From: Arthrobacter sp. ATA002
GTDB lineage: Bacteria; Actinomycetota; Actinomycetes; Actinomycetales; Micrococcaceae
Length of the DNA stretch: 64,000 nucleotides
Direction: 5' to 3'
NCBI RefSeq assembly: GCF_026898095.1
Contig: NZ_CP114015.1
Location: 372,001 to 436,000, forward strand
Below, piece after piece: positions 1-12,094 of this stretch. The notes beneath the pieces were generated by a model. The model had not been told where the DNA came from, ran no database searches, and was given only the letters and a program-made list of their open reading frames with translations. The first letter of the stretch is position 1. Each line of letters opens with the position of its first letter. Both the position numbers and the translations under genes were made by a program.

Positions 1-2
1 TC

Positions 3-302
3 TGTGATCCGTCCGTCCTTGCCGCTGCCGTGCAGCACGAGACGGAGCACATTCCCGGGGTAGTGGGAGCAACGGCGCTGCTCCGCGGATCCGCCGACGA
101 ACCGGACCTGACCGTAAAGGTGACGGTGAACGCGCGGGCCGACATTAGGGCCGTGGTGGACCAGATCCAGGGAACGGTGGCCCCGCATCTCGCGTCGGCC
201 CTCGAAACCCCGCTCCACAGCCTGGGAATCCAGATTGAAGCCAGCAACAAGCCGGGTTTGGCCGGCAGCACTGTCAGCTCCACCGGAACCGTGGTTTATT
301 AG
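3..302 (+). CDS. Asp23/AmaP-like alkaline shock family protein, C-terminal part (cut by window edge)
   Basis: The reading frame is already open at base 3 and ends at a TAG at 300-302, so the true start lies to the left of the window. The visible 99 codons contain a short predicted beta-alpha-beta region rich in Val, Asp and Arg (an ARADIRAVVDQIQG stretch in the middle), as in actinobacterial Asp23/Gls24 and AmaP-type envelope-stress proteins. Members of that family are small and often occur in pairs near the membrane. No membrane segment lies in the visible part. The family call rests on general resemblance only, and a generic DUF protein is the alternative. It converges on the cycA gene with a gap of 38 bases. 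Confidence 0.45.
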   Translation, partial: CDPSVLAAAVQHETEHIPGVVGATALLRGSADEPDLTVKVTVNARADIRAVVDQIQGTVAPHLASALETPLHSLGIQIEASNKPGLAGSTVSSTGTVVY

Positions 303-340
303 CCCCCATGCCTCATGACCCCCATGGCCCCTTCCGGCCG

Positions 341-1855
341 TTAGCGGACCTGCGCCGCACGCTGCGCAGCCACGGTGGCCCGATGCTCGGCGACCCGCGC
401 CTGGTGCAGGGGCGTCCGGCGCAGGACGGCGTAGACCGCGCCCAGCAGGGCGAACCAGACGGGGGTGACCACCAGCGCCTGCAGGGTGTCGGGCTGCGTG
501 GTCAGCGCCCAGAGCAGGAACCCAAAGAACGCCAGTACCACGTAGGCCATCACCACGCCCCCGGGCATCTTGAAGGCGGACTGTTCGTGGAGCTGCGGAC
601 GGCGGCGCCGGTACACCAGGTAGCTCACCAGGATGATGGTCCAGACGAACATGAAGCACAGCGCCGAAATGGTGCTGACGAGGGTGAAAGCGGCACTGAC
701 GGATTCGCCGGCGTACAGCAGCACCACGCCGGCCAGCAGGAAGGTGCAGGAGAAGAACAGGGCGTTCTGCGGCACCCTGCGGCGGGACAGGCGGCCAAAC
801 GCCTTGGGGGCGTCGCCGTCGTGCGCCAAACCGAAAACCATGCGTGACGTGGAATAAATCCCGGAATTCGCGGACGAGGCAGCGGAAGTGAGGACCACGA
901 AGTTCACGACGGCGGCTGCGGCACCCAGCCCGGCGAGGGTGAACATGCCCACGAACGGGCTCTCGTCAGCACTGAACCTGTCCCAGGGAACCACGGAAAT
1001 CAGCACCACCAGTGCGCCTACGTAGAAGAGCATGATGCGCAGCGGAATGGAGTTGATGGCCCGGGGGAGGTTCTTTTCCGGATCCTTCGTTTCGGCGGCC
1101 GCGGTTCCCACAAGTTCAATGCCCACGAACGCGAAAACGGCGATCTGGAAACCGGCGACAAAGCCCATCGGGCCGGTGGGGAACAGCCCGCCGTGCGCCC
1201 ACAGGTTGTCGAATCCGGCAACATTGCCTCCGGATTCAAAGCGGGTGAAGATCATGACCAGGCCCACCACGATGAGGGTCACGATGGCCAGGATCTTGAT
1301 CAGGGCAAACCAGAACTCGGTCTCGCCGAAGGCCTTCACGCTGGGCAGGTTCAGGACCAGGAGCACCAGGATGCAGGCCAGCGCCGGTATCCAGAGCGGA
1401 GCGTCGGCCCACCAGAACGTGACGTAGTGGGATATGGCCACCACATCCGCTATGCCGGTGACCACCCAGCAGAACCAATATGTCCATCCGGTGAAGAATC
1501 CCGCCCACGGGCCGAGCAGGTCCGCGGAGAAGTCGGTGAAGGACTTGTACTTCAGGTTCGAGAGCAGGAGTTCGCCCATCGCCCGCATGACGAAGAACAG
1601 CATGAAGCCGATGATCATGTAGACGAAGATCACCGACGGCCCCGCCACGGAAATGGTTTTTCCCGAACCCATGAACAGGCCGGTGCCGATCGCGCCGCCA
1701 ATCGCCAGGAGCTGGATGTGGCGGTTGGAGAGTGAGCGGGAGAGCTCCGGCTCGGAGGAACTCGGGGACCCCGGGGACGGCGCCTCTCCGGGGGAAGAAC
1801 CGGAGGATGGCACGGGGGACGGTGCGGGGGAGGGGCTGGTCAATCGGTCGGACAT
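341..1855 (-). CDS. cycA: Amino acid permease, CycA-type D-serine/D-alanine/glycine transporter (APC family)
   Basis: This 504-residue inner-membrane permease imports small neutral amino acids with protons. It has the APC signature GAIGTG at residues 54-59, about twelve hydrophobic segments, and the AAETKDPEKNLPRAINSIP block typical of CycA/AroP permeases. The first 40 residues are an unusual Pro/Ser-rich tail. I chose the ATG at 1855 because an AG-rich ribosome site lies just upstream; the open frame extends 21 codons further without a better start. It is divergent from the riboswitch-controlled glycine cleavage genes, so glycine or D-alanine/D-serine uptake next to glycine breakdown is the likely role. 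Exact substrate specificity is inferred. Confidence 0.82.
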   Translation of the reverse strand: MSDRLTSPSPAPSPVPSSGSSPGEAPSPGSPSSSEPELSRSLSNRHIQLLAIGGAIGTGLFMGSGKTISVAGPSVIFVYMIIGFMLFFVMRAMGELLLSNLKYKSFTDFSADLLGPWAGFFTGWTYWFCWVVTGIADVVAISHYVTFWWADAPLWIPALACILVLLVLNLPSVKAFGETEFWFALIKILAIVTLIVVGLVMIFTRFESGGNVAGFDNLWAHGGLFPTGPMGFVAGFQIAVFAFVGIELVGTAAAETKDPEKNLPRAINSIPLRIMLFYVGALVVLISVVPWDRFSADESPFVGMFTLAGLGAAAAVVNFVVLTSAASSANSGIYSTSRMVFGLAHDGDAPKAFGRLSRRRVPQNALFFSCTFLLAGVVLLYAGESVSAAFTLVSTISALCFMFVWTIILVSYLVYRRRRPQLHEQSAFKMPGGVVMAYVVLAFFGFLLWALTTQPDTLQALVVTPVWFALLGAVYAVLRRTPLHQARVAEHRATVAAQRAAQVR

Positions 1856-2069
1856 TGGGCTCTTTCTCAGTAGGCACCAGCCGGCGCACGTGACGCCGCG
1901 CGCAGACGGAACGGGCATCTCTGCGAGAGTTCACCTGAGGTGTGGGCGCCACCGCCGACAATCAAGTTTGGAAGCGGGGCGAGGATGATGTCAATTTGGC
2001 GGCCTGCGCGGAAATCCGGTACTGCGGGCAGATTCCGGCCTGCTGCGCGCAGGCTCCGTTCCCGGCGAA

Positions 2070-2095
2070 GAAGACGTCAAAGGAAGACGTCAAAG
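2070..2095. repeat. Perfect 13-bp tandem direct repeat in the cycA-gcvP intergenic region
   Basis: GAAGACGTCAAAG occurs twice head to tail (2070-2082 and 2083-2095), about 35 bases before the predicted gcvP promoter. The 1856-2188 interval (333 bases) holds no gene. It contains this repeat, the predicted gcvP promoter and presumably the cycA promoter. A regulator-binding role is possible but unproven. Confidence 0.5.
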
Positions 2096-2118
2096 AAGGA
2101 GCGGCCACCGTCATTCTC

Positions 2119-2147
2119 TTGATGGGGCCCCTGCCGCAGGGTAGGGT
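2119..2147 (+). promoter_or_regulatory. Predicted sigma-A type promoter of the riboswitch-gcv transcript
   Basis: TTGATG at 2119-2124 and TAGGGT at 2142-2147 are separated by 17 bases, a good match to a housekeeping promoter. Transcription would begin about 35 bases before the first glycine aptamer. This is a motif prediction only. Confidence 0.5.
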
Positions 2148-2188
2148 TCCAGGTGGAAATACACAACTGAATATGCCTTTATCAGCCG

Positions 2189-2420
2189 TGGCGGGAGAGT
2201 CCCGCGAACAGCAGCCGGAGACGGCTGCACCTGCAGCAACACCGCTGCACCGGCGGGCGCCGTAGGAGCAAACCCTCCCCGGGAATCTCTCAGGCCCCTG
2301 TACCGCCACAGCGAGGCAACTCTGGAAAGCAGCTGGCGCACTTTGTGCGCCTCTCACCGACGGTGCAAGCGGAGCCATCTCCGCGGAATCTCTCAGGTCC
2401 AATACAGAGCGGGGAGGACC
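2189..2420 (+). promoter_or_regulatory. Tandem glycine riboswitch
   Basis: Two glycine aptamers sit in tandem upstream of gcvP. Aptamer 1 spans about 2189-2327 and shows the family landmarks GGGAGAGT, CCGTAGGAGCAA, GGAATCTCTCAGG and the closing AACTCTGGA. Aptamer 2 spans about 2330-2420 with ACCGACGGTGCAAGC, GGAATCTCTCAGG and a final GGGGAGGAC. Tandem aptamers bind glycine and usually switch on glycine-cleavage genes when glycine is abundant. The 44 bases between aptamer 2 and the gcvP start hold the expression platform and the AGGAG ribosome site at 2454-2458, so control may be at translation; no clear U-tract terminator is visible. Confidence 0.93.
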
Positions 2421-2464
2421 CAACGTTTGTTGGCGTACCCCGTCTGCCTTTCCAGGAGCCCAGA

Positions 2465-5370
<2,906 letters not shown>

Positions 5371-5388
5371 AGCGCAAAGGCTGAAACA

Positions 5389-6510
5389 ATGACTGAGAAA
5401 TACACTGCGCTCTACGAAGAGCACAAACGCCTCGGTGCCTCCTTCACCGACTTCGGCGGCTGGCAGATGCCGCTCAAATACAGCTCCGAGCTGGCCGAAC
5501 ACCACGCCGTCCGCAAGGCAGCGGGCCTGTTCGACCTCTCCCACATGGGCGAAGTGAAAGTCACCGGACCGGACGCCGGTGCCTTCCTGGACTACGCGCT
5601 GGTGGGCAAGCTGTCCGCTGTGAAGGTGGGCAGGGCCAAGTACTCGCTGATCACGGGCGTCGACGGCGGGATCATCGATGACCTGATCAGCTACCGGCTC
5701 GACGACGACACTTACCTGGTGGTGCCCAACGCCGGCAACGCGCCGGTGGTGGCCGCCGAACTGGCAGCGCGCGCCGAGGGTTTTGACGTCACCGTTCGCA
5801 ACATCTCCGACGACACGTCCCTGGTGGCCGTGCAGGGCCCCAACGCCGAGGCCATCCTGCTGGCCCTGGTTCCCGCCGAACACCGGGACGCGGTGACGGG
5901 AATGAAGTACTACGCCGCGGCCAAGGTGCCGATGGCGCTGGGTGCCTGGAGCGCCGACCTGCTGGTGGCCCGCACCGGCTACACGGGCGAGGACGGCTTC
6001 GAGATCTATGTGCCCAACGACGCCGCGGCCATCCTGTGGGCGGCACTGCTGGACGCCGGCGCGGACCGGGGCCTGATTCCCGCCGGCCTGGCCTGCCGTG
6101 ACTCGCTGCGCCTGGAAGCGGGCATGCCCCTGTACGGCAATGAACTGTCGCTGGAGCTGGATCCCTACGCTGCCGGCCTCGGCCCCGTCGTCGCTCTGTC
6201 CAAGGAGGGCGACTTTGTGGGCCGAGCCGCCCTGGAGGCCAAGAAGCAGCAGGCCCCGGCCCGCCGCCTCGTGGGGCTGAAGGGCGCCGGGCGCCGCGCC
6301 GGCCGCTCGCACTACCCGGTCCTCTCCGACGGCAGCGTCATCGGTGAAGTCACCTCCGGCGCGCCCAGCCCCACCCTGGGCCATCCGATCGCTCTGGCCT
6401 ATGTGGACGCCGCCTTCGCGGAGCCCGGCACTGAAGTGCAGGTGGACCTCCGCGGCAAGCCCGAACCGTTCGAGGTTGTCCAGCTCCCGTTCTACAAGCG
6501 CGGACAGTGA
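5389..6510 (+). CDS. gcvT: Aminomethyltransferase, T-protein of the glycine cleavage system
   Basis: GcvT transfers the methylene carbon from aminomethyl-lipoyl-GcvH to tetrahydrofolate, releasing ammonia and giving 5,10-methylene-THF. The 373-residue length fits the family. Visible GcvT features are the N-terminal DFGGWQMP and DLSHMGE motifs, the central [13 protein letters not shown] motif, and a C-terminal barrel domain ([13 protein letters not shown]). It starts 18 bases after the corrected gcvP stop, so the two genes are surely co-transcribed. A strong hairpin follows its stop and precedes gcvH. Confidence 0.96.
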   Translation: MTEKYTALYEEHKRLGASFTDFGGWQMPLKYSSELAEHHAVRKAAGLFDLSHMGEVKVTGPDAGAFLDYALVGKLSAVKVGRAKYSLITGVDGGIIDDLISYRLDDDTYLVVPNAGNAPVVAAELAARAEGFDVTVRNISDDTSLVAVQGPNAEAILLALVPAEHRDAVTGMKYYAAAKVPMALGAWSADLLVARTGYTGEDGFEIYVPNDAAAILWAALLDAGADRGLIPAGLACRDSLRLEAGMPLYGNELSLELDPYAAGLGPVVALSKEGDFVGRAALEAKKQQAPARRLVGLKGAGRRAGRSHYPVLSDGSVIGEVTSGAPSPTLGHPIALAYVDAAFAEPGTEVQVDLRGKPEPFEVVQLPFYKRGQ

Positions 6511-6515
6511 CCTTC

Positions 6516-6546
6516 CCGGCAGCACGGCGGAATGCCGTGCTGCCGG
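6516..6546 (+). terminator. Perfect 13-bp hairpin between gcvT and gcvH
   Basis: CCGGCAGCACGGC (6516-6528) pairs perfectly with GCCGTGCTGCCGG (6534-6546) around a five-base loop, starting six bases after the gcvT stop. No T-tract follows. In actinobacteria such hairpins can terminate weakly or protect the upstream mRNA end. Here it would set a GcvPT to GcvH-GlyA-SdaA ratio within one operon. Confidence 0.6.
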
Positions 6547-6606
6547 AGTACCGACCTAGACTTTGAACTAACCCGCAGAACTCCAGATGCACCGAAAGGC
6601 AACCCC

Positions 6607-6984
6607 ATGAGCAAAGTGAACGCAGGACTCCGCTACTCCGCTGAACACGAGTGGGTGGACGGCTCCAGCCCCGTGAAGGTTGGCATCTCAGCGGTTGCCG
6701 CCGACGCCCTGGGCGATGTGGTCTACGTTGACCTGCCCGAGGTCGGCACCGTGATCACCGCCGGCGAAACGTGCGGCGAAGTGGAATCCACCAAGTCCGT
6801 ATCCGACCTGTATGCCCCGGTGTCGGGTGAGATTGTGGAGATCAACTCCGAAGCCATCGAGAACCCGGCCCTGCTGAATGAAGACCCGTACGGTGCCGGC
6901 TGGCTCTTCACCGTCAACACCACCTCCGAAGGTGAACTGCTGAGCGCCGAGGAGTACGCGGAAAAGAACGGCGGCGAGCTGTGA
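6607..6984 (+). CDS. gcvH: Glycine cleavage system H protein
   Basis: GcvH is the lipoyl carrier that shuttles the aminomethyl group between the P, T and L proteins. The 125-residue product has the lipoyl-domain motif [15 protein letters not shown], with the lipoylated lysine at residue 63. The ATG at 6607 follows a GAAAGG ribosome site; an earlier in-frame start at 6532 would add unrelated residues. Its stop overlaps the glyA start by four bases (GTGA), so translation is coupled. No lpd or lipoate ligase gene is in the window. Confidence 0.95.
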   Translation: MSKVNAGLRYSAEHEWVDGSSPVKVGISAVAADALGDVVYVDLPEVGTVITAGETCGEVESTKSVSDLYAPVSGEIVEINSEAIENPALLNEDPYGAGWLFTVNTTSEGELLSAEEYAEKNGGEL

Positions 6985-8282
6985 CCGATTACCTGAACTC
7001 CTCCCTCGCGCAGATTGATCCGGAGGTGGCGGAGCAGATCGACAACGAGCGCCGCCGCCAGCAGTCCGGCCTGGAAATGATCGCTTCGGAGAACCACACC
7101 TCCGTGGCCATTATGGAAGCCCAGGGCTCGGTCCTGACCAACAAGTACGCCGAGGGCTACCCGGGCCGCCGCTATTACGGCGGCTGCGAATACGTGGACG
7201 TCATTGAGCAGCTGGCCATCGACCGGGCCAAGGACCTCTTCGGCGCCAGCTTCGCCAACGTGCAGCCGCACTCCGGCGCACAGGCCAATGCCTCGGTGAT
7301 GCACGCCCTGATCCGCCCGGGCGACACCATCCTGGGCCTGTCGCTGGCACACGGCGGCCACCTGACGCACGGCATGAAGATCAACTTCTCCGGCCGGCTC
7401 TACAACGTGGTGCCGTACGACGTCGCAGAAGACACCCACCGGGTGGACATGGCCGAGGTGGAGCGCCTGGCCCGCGAGCACCAGCCCAAGCTGATCGTGG
7501 CCGGCTGGTCCGCGTACGCCCGCCAGCTGGACTTCGCCGAATTCCGCCGCATCGCCGATGAGGTGGACGCCTACCTGATGGTTGACATGGCCCACTTCGC
7601 CGGCCTGGTGGCCGCCGGACTGCACCCCAGCCCGGTCCCGCACGCCCACGTGGTCACCTCCACCACGCACAAGACCCTCGCGGGTCCGCGCGGCGGCATC
7701 ATCCTCTCCAACGACGCCGACATTGCGAAGAAGATCAATTCGGCGGTGTTCCCCGGTCAGCAGGGCGGCCCGCTGGAGCATGTGATTGCCGGCAAGGCCA
7801 CCGCCCTGAAGATCGCCGGCACACCGGAGTTCAAGGAACGCCAGGAGCGCACGCTGGCCGGCGCCCGGATCCTCGCGGAGCGGCTGCTGGCCGAGGACGT
7901 CGCCGCCAAGGGCATCTCCGTGGTCTCCGGCGGCACCGACGTGCACCTGGTGCTCGTTGACCTGCGCGACGCCGAGCTCAACGGCCAGGAAGCCGAAGAC
8001 CGGCTGGCGCAGATCGACATCACCGTGAACCGCAACGCGGTCCCGTTTGATCCGCGGCCGCCGATGGTGACCTCCGGCCTGCGGATCGGCACCCCGGCCC
8101 TGGCCACGCGCGGCTTCGATGAAGACGCCTTCCGGGAAGTCGCCGACATCATTGCCCTGGCCCTCATTGCCGGCGCGGACGAGGACCTCTCGCCGCTGAA
8201 GACACGCGTCACCGCGCTGGCCGAGGCGCATCCGCTGTACACCGGGGTAGCCAACCTGGCCTCCGACCCGGCGCACGTGTAA
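6981..8282 (+). CDS. glyA: Serine hydroxymethyltransferase
   Basis: GlyA condenses glycine with 5,10-methylene-THF to make serine, so it uses the one-carbon unit released by GcvPHT. The 433-residue protein starts with GTG at 6981 inside the gcvH stop. Family motifs are [15 protein letters not shown] near residue 54 and the PLP-binding [14 protein letters not shown], whose lysine is residue 231. Placed after gcvH and before sdaA, it completes a glycine to serine step in the catabolic direction. A second, housekeeping glyA may exist elsewhere. Confidence 0.95.
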   Translation: MTDYLNSSLAQIDPEVAEQIDNERRRQQSGLEMIASENHTSVAIMEAQGSVLTNKYAEGYPGRRYYGGCEYVDVIEQLAIDRAKDLFGASFANVQPHSGAQANASVMHALIRPGDTILGLSLAHGGHLTHGMKINFSGRLYNVVPYDVAEDTHRVDMAEVERLAREHQPKLIVAGWSAYARQLDFAEFRRIADEVDAYLMVDMAHFAGLVAAGLHPSPVPHAHVVTSTTHKTLAGPRGGIILSNDADIAKKINSAVFPGQQGGPLEHVIAGKATALKIAGTPEFKERQERTLAGARILAERLLAEDVAAKGISVVSGGTDVHLVLVDLRDAELNGQEAEDRLAQIDITVNRNAVPFDPRPPMVTSGLRIGTPALATRGFDEDAFREVADIIALALIAGADEDLSPLKTRVTALAEAHPLYTGVANLASDPAHV

Positions 8283-8291
8283 GGAATCCTG

Positions 8292-9707
8292 ATGGCTGTT
8301 GGCGTTTTTGACCTGTTCTCCGTGGGCATCGGCCCGTCGAGCTCACACACCGTGGGGCCGATGCGCGCCGCTGCCGTTTTTGCGGCGGAACTGGTCGACG
8401 CCGGCATCCTGGGCTCCGTGGCCGGTCTCCGCGTGGACCTGTACGGGTCGCTCGCGGCGACCGGCCGCGGCCACGGCACCATGACCGCGGTGCTGCTGGG
8501 CCTGGAGGGCTTCGCTCCGGAAAAGATCCTGCCCGAGGAAGTCGAGGAACGCCTCGCCGCCATCGAAGCGACCCGGAAACTGCAGCTGTGCTCGCAGGTG
8601 CCGGGCGCCGATCCCTGTGTGCTGGAATACGGGGAAGCGGACATCGTCCTGCATCCGCTCACCGTCCTGCCCCGGCACACCAACGGCATGAAGTTTGCCG
8701 CCAGCGCTGCCGACGGATCCGTGCTGCATGCGGCCACCTTCTTCTCCGTGGGCGGCGGCTTCATTGTGCGCGAGGGCGAAGAAGACGCCGCCCGCGAGGA
8801 GCTGGAGTCCACCAAGGCGCAGCTGCCCTTCCCGTTCCGCACCGCCGTCGGGCTCCTGGAGCACTGCACCGGCAACGGACTGGGCATCTCCGGCGTCATG
8901 CTCGCCAACGAAAAGTCGTCCCGCACGGAGGAAGAAATCCGTGCGGGCCTGCTGCACATCCGCGACGTGATGGAGGAGTGCAAGAACTCGGCCATCCGAC
9001 GCACCGGCCTGCTCCCGGGCGGGCTGAAGGTCCGCCGCCGCGCGCCGGCCTGGCACACCCGGCTGCGCGCCGAAGACCCGGACCGGGACCCGAAGTTCTG
9101 GCAGGAATGGGTGAACCTGGTGGCGCTGGCGGTCAACGAGGAGAATGCCTCCGGCGGCCGGGTGGTCACCGCGCCCACCAACGGTGCTGCCGGCATTATC
9201 CCCGCCGTCATGTTCTATGCCACCCACTACGGTCCCGGGATGGAAAACGCCACGCAGGAAGAGAAGGACGACGTCGTCGTGCGGTTCCTGCTCGCTGCCG
9301 GCGCCGTGGGTGTCCTGTACAAGGAACAGGCCTCCATCTCCGGCGCCGAGGTGGGCTGCCAGGGCGAGGTCGGCTCGGCGTCGTCCATGGCGGCCGCCGG
9401 TCTGGCCGAAATCCTGGGCGGAACCCCCGAACAGGTGGAAAACGCCGCCGAAATCGCCATGGAACACAATCTGGGCCTGACCTGTGATCCGATCGGCGGG
9501 CTGGTGCAGGTCCCGTGCATTGAACGCAACGCCATCGGCGCCGCGAAGGCCGTCAACGCCGCAAAGATGGCGCTCTGGGGCGACGGCGACCACCGCGTAT
9601 CTCTGGACGAAGTCATTGTCACCATGCGCGAAACCGGCCGGGACATGAGCTCCAAATACAAGGAAACCGCGCTCGGCGGCCTCGCCGTGAACGTGGTGGA
9701 ATGCTGA
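8292..9707 (+). CDS. sdaA: L-serine ammonia-lyase, single-chain iron-sulfur type
   Basis: SdaA deaminates L-serine to pyruvate and ammonia with a [4Fe-4S] cluster. The 471-residue single-chain form is seen, with the N-terminal [13 protein letters not shown] motif and, in the alpha half, the [13 protein letters not shown] and [15 protein letters not shown] motifs. The C-terminal third holds [18 protein letters not shown]. The ATG at 8292 follows AAGGAA, nine bases after glyA. It is the last gene of the riboswitch operon and turns glycine carbon into central-metabolism pyruvate. Confidence 0.94.
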   Translation: MAVGVFDLFSVGIGPSSSHTVGPMRAAAVFAAELVDAGILGSVAGLRVDLYGSLAATGRGHGTMTAVLLGLEGFAPEKILPEEVEERLAAIEATRKLQLCSQVPGADPCVLEYGEADIVLHPLTVLPRHTNGMKFAASAADGSVLHAATFFSVGGGFIVREGEEDAAREELESTKAQLPFPFRTAVGLLEHCTGNGLGISGVMLANEKSSRTEEEIRAGLLHIRDVMEECKNSAIRRTGLLPGGLKVRRRAPAWHTRLRAEDPDRDPKFWQEWVNLVALAVNEENASGGRVVTAPTNGAAGIIPAVMFYATHYGPGMENATQEEKDDVVVRFLLAAGAVGVLYKEQASISGAEVGCQGEVGSASSMAAAGLAEILGGTPEQVENAAEIAMEHNLGLTCDPIGGLVQVPCIERNAIGAAKAVNAAKMALWGDGDHRVSLDEVIVTMRETGRDMSSKYKETALGGLAVNVVEC

Positions 9708-9756
9708 ATTCAGCCGCTGCGGCAGGTTGAGCCGATGCTGTTCCTTTGGTAGACAA

Positions 9757-9768
9757 TAAGTACGCTTA
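9757..9768. promoter_or_regulatory. TAAG-N4-CTTA palindrome upstream of the ChaB-family gene
   Basis: TAAGTACGCTTA is a 12-bp inverted repeat 45 bases before the ATG at 9814. The same arms recur at 25690-25701 and 27917-27928 and, degenerate, at 50696-50707, each upstream of a stress-type or membrane gene. It may be a regulator site or part of an alternative sigma promoter. Confidence 0.4.
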
Positions 9769-9813
9769 CCGTTTGCCGGGGAAGGAACCCGTCATGGCTG
9801 GAAAGGACGCATC

Positions 9814-10236
9814 ATGCCGAAGACCGGAAAGAACGGCCACGCCATCGGAGACGAGATCCCGTCCACGCTGCAGCGCTCGGATAAGAAGGCCCAGGACACC
9901 TTCGCCAAGACATACGACTCGGCGGTTGAGGAATACGGCGACGGGGAGCGGGCCGCCCGCACCGCGTATGCCGCCCTGAAGCACACTCATGAAAAAGTCG
10001 GCGACCACTGGGAAGCCAAAGACGAATCCGGCCCCTCCGACGCCAAGGCTGCCGGCGGCCGCGGGTCCGGCGGTGACACTGCCGGCGGGGTCAACGCCAA
10101 CGCCACCAAGGAGCACCTGTACGGGGTGGCTTCAGAGCTGGATATCTCCGGCCGCTCGAAAATGACCAAGGAAGAACTGGTGGACGCCATCCAAAAGGCC
10201 AATGAGAAGGAAACCCGCCGGGCCCGCGAACGCTAG
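9814..10236 (+). CDS. ChaB-family protein with C-terminal Rho N-terminal (SAP-like) domain
   Basis: The 140-residue, highly charged protein has two parts. Residues 1-65 match ChaB (an IPSTLQRSDKKAQDTFAKTYDSA-type helical repeat and a TAYAALKHTHEKVGDHW stretch). Residues about 98-135 form a Rho-N/SAP-like helix pair (KEHLYGVASELDISGRSKM, then KEELVDAIQKA). A Gly-rich linker joins them. ChaB is poorly understood; the name comes from association with the ChaA cation antiporter, and Rho-N folds bind nucleic acid. In actinobacteria such proteins are usually stress induced. The start ATG has GAAAGGA upstream, and a palindrome shared with other stress genes lies 45 bases before it. Confidence 0.8.
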   Translation: MPKTGKNGHAIGDEIPSTLQRSDKKAQDTFAKTYDSAVEEYGDGERAARTAYAALKHTHEKVGDHWEAKDESGPSDAKAAGGRGSGGDTAGGVNANATKEHLYGVASELDISGRSKMTKEELVDAIQKANEKETRRARER

Positions 10237-10258
10237 CGCTGCCGGCTCCGGGTTTCCG

Positions 10259-11147
10259 TTACTTCACGGCGCCCATCGACAGGCCGCGGACCAGCTGCTT
10301 CTGGGCTACCCATCCGGCCAGCACCACCGGCAGCGAGGCGAGGACCGAAGCCGCCGACAGCTGCGCCAGGTACAGGCCCTCACTGGTCATCTGTGACACC
10401 AGGAACACCGGGACCGTTGCGGATCTGGCGGCTGTGAGGTTCAGGGCAAAGAAGAACTCGTTCCAGGCGAAAATGACGCAGATCAGCGCCGTGGCGGCCA
10501 GGCCGGGGGCCACCATGGGCATCAGGACCCGCCACAGGGTCTTGAGCAGCCCGGCTCCGTCCATTTGCGCGGCCTCGAGCACCTCGGTGGGCACCTCCTG
10601 GAAAAGGAGCGCATCATCCACACCGCGATGGGCAGATTCATCGAGGTGTAAAGGACAACCAGGGTCCAGATGTTGTCCAGCACCTTCAGTTGGCCCGCAA
10701 TGACGTAGATCGGCATGATGACGGCGACGACAGGCAGCATCCGGGTGGAGATGAAGAAGAACAGCACGTCCTGAGTCTTCTTGACCGGCCGGATGCTGAG
10801 GGCATAGGACGCCGGCACCGCCATGATCACCACGAGGATTGTCGATACTCCGGTGGCGATCATCGAATTGACGAAATAGGAACCCGCTCCGGCATCGAGG
10901 ACGGCCCGGTACTGGTCCAGGGTGGGAGTGAAAAGAACGTCGGAGGATTGGAAGCCGCCGCGGACTCCTGCTTGAACGAGGTAAGCACCATCCACAGCAC
11001 CGGGGAGAAGAACCCGATGGCGATGACCCACGTCAGCGCGGTCAGGAGCGAGGCACCCGTGCGGGGCCGTCCGCGGCGGACCGCCGGCTGCGGCCGGCTT
11101 TCCGGCGGGGTGCTTCCGGTGGAAGCCGGTTCTATCTGCGTGGCCAC
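10259..11147 (-). CDS. ABC sugar/polyol transporter permease, MalG type (two one-base frameshifts)
   Basis: This is the second membrane subunit of a polyol importer. The pieces are an N-terminal part from the ATG at 11147, a middle part with SYFVNSMIATG and a string of hydrophobic helices, and a C-terminal part with the EAA-loop motif EVLEAAQMDGAGLLKT that contacts the ATPase, ending RGLSMGAVK. One A seems to be missing from the AAAA run at 10931-10934 and one from AAAA at 10602-10605 (plus strand). Restoring both gives a continuous 296-residue MalG-type permease with six helices. It starts two bases after the upstream permease stop, so it belongs to the same operon. Confidence 0.88.
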
Positions 11148-11149
11148 GG

Positions 11150-12094
11150 CTAGTCCTTTACGTCGAAGCTGCGGAAGATCAGGCGGAGGGCGAAGGTGGC
11201 AATAATGATCGTGGCGATGACCACCACTACGCCCATCGCGGCGGCCTGCCCAATATCGAAGCCCAGGAAGGCCCGCTGATAGATGTAGAACGGCAGGTTG
11301 GCGCTGGCTGTGCCGGGCCCGCCCGCCGTCATGAGATAAATCTGGTCGAAGGTGTTCACCACGTAGATCGCGCCGAGCAGGATGCCCAGTTCAATGTAGC
11401 GGCGGAGCTGGGGAAGGGTCACGGAGATAAAGGTCCGCCACCAGCCGGCACCGTCCACCTGCGCCGCTTCCAGCACATCCTTGGGCTGCGCCTGCAGCCC
11501 GGCCAGGACCAGCAGCATCATGAACGGCGTCCACTGCCACACCAGGGACATCAGGATCGAGGCAATCGGATGGGTGGAGGTCCAGTCCACCGGGGAAATG
11601 CCCACCAGGCCGATCAGCCAGTTCAGCAGGCCGTAGCTGGGATTGAGGATGGAGACGGACCAGAGCAGGGATCCGGCCACCGGCATGATCAGGAACGGCG
11701 TGATGAGCAGGGTCCGGACCACGCCGCGGCCGGCAAAGGAGCGGTCCAGCAGCAGGGCAAAGATAATCCCCAGGAGCATCGCGAAAAACACGCAGCCCAA
11801 GGTGAAGATCACGCTGTTTAGGGCGGCCTGCCGGAAGGTGGAATCGGCGAAGATTTCCACGTAGTTGGACAGTCCCACGAACCGGTCGCCTTCGGGATTG
11901 AGCAGGTTCCAGTTCTGCAGGGAATACCAAATGGTGAACAGGAAGGGCACCTGGGTCACGATCAGCGTGAAGACCAGGGCGGGCAGCAGCGGCCCCCGGC
12001 GCCGCCATCCCTCGGCGCGCGACATGCCGCGGGTTTGCCGCTCCTCCGCGTCGCGGCGGACCTTCTGATGGTGCCGGTCTACCAGGCTGGTCAT
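11150..12094 (-). CDS. ABC sugar/polyol transporter permease, MalF type
   Basis: This is the first membrane subunit of the importer, 314 residues. A basic cytoplasmic N-terminus of about 35 residues precedes six hydrophobic segments. The EAA-loop motif DVLEAAQVDGAGWWRTF lies at about residues 205-221. Its ATG overlaps the stop of the solute-binding protein gene by four bases (ATGA), which indicates translational coupling. The neighbouring mannitol-dehydrogenase-family gene points to a hexitol or related polyol as substrate. No ATPase gene is present in the locus. Confidence 0.9.
   Translation of the reverse strand: MTSLVDRHHQKVRRDAEERQTRGMSRAEGWRRRGPLLPALVFTLIVTQVPFLFTIWYSLQNWNLLNPEGDRFVGLSNYVEIFADSTFRQAALNSVIFTLGCVFFAMLLGIIFALLLDRSFAGRGVVRTLLITPFLIMPVAGSLLWSVSILNPSYGLLNWLIGLVGISPVDWTSTHPIASILMSLVWQWTPFMMLLVLAGLQAQPKDVLEAAQVDGAGWWRTFISVTLPQLRRYIELGILLGAIYVVNTFDQIYLMTAGGPGTASANLPFYIYQRAFLGFDIGQAAAMGVVVVIATIIIATFALRLIFRSFDVKD

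Noticed and set aside
308..1988. Long plus-strand ORFs opposite cycA
   Set aside because: They are high-GC shadow frames rich in Arg, Gly, His and Pro with no family motif; cycA on the minus strand explains the region.
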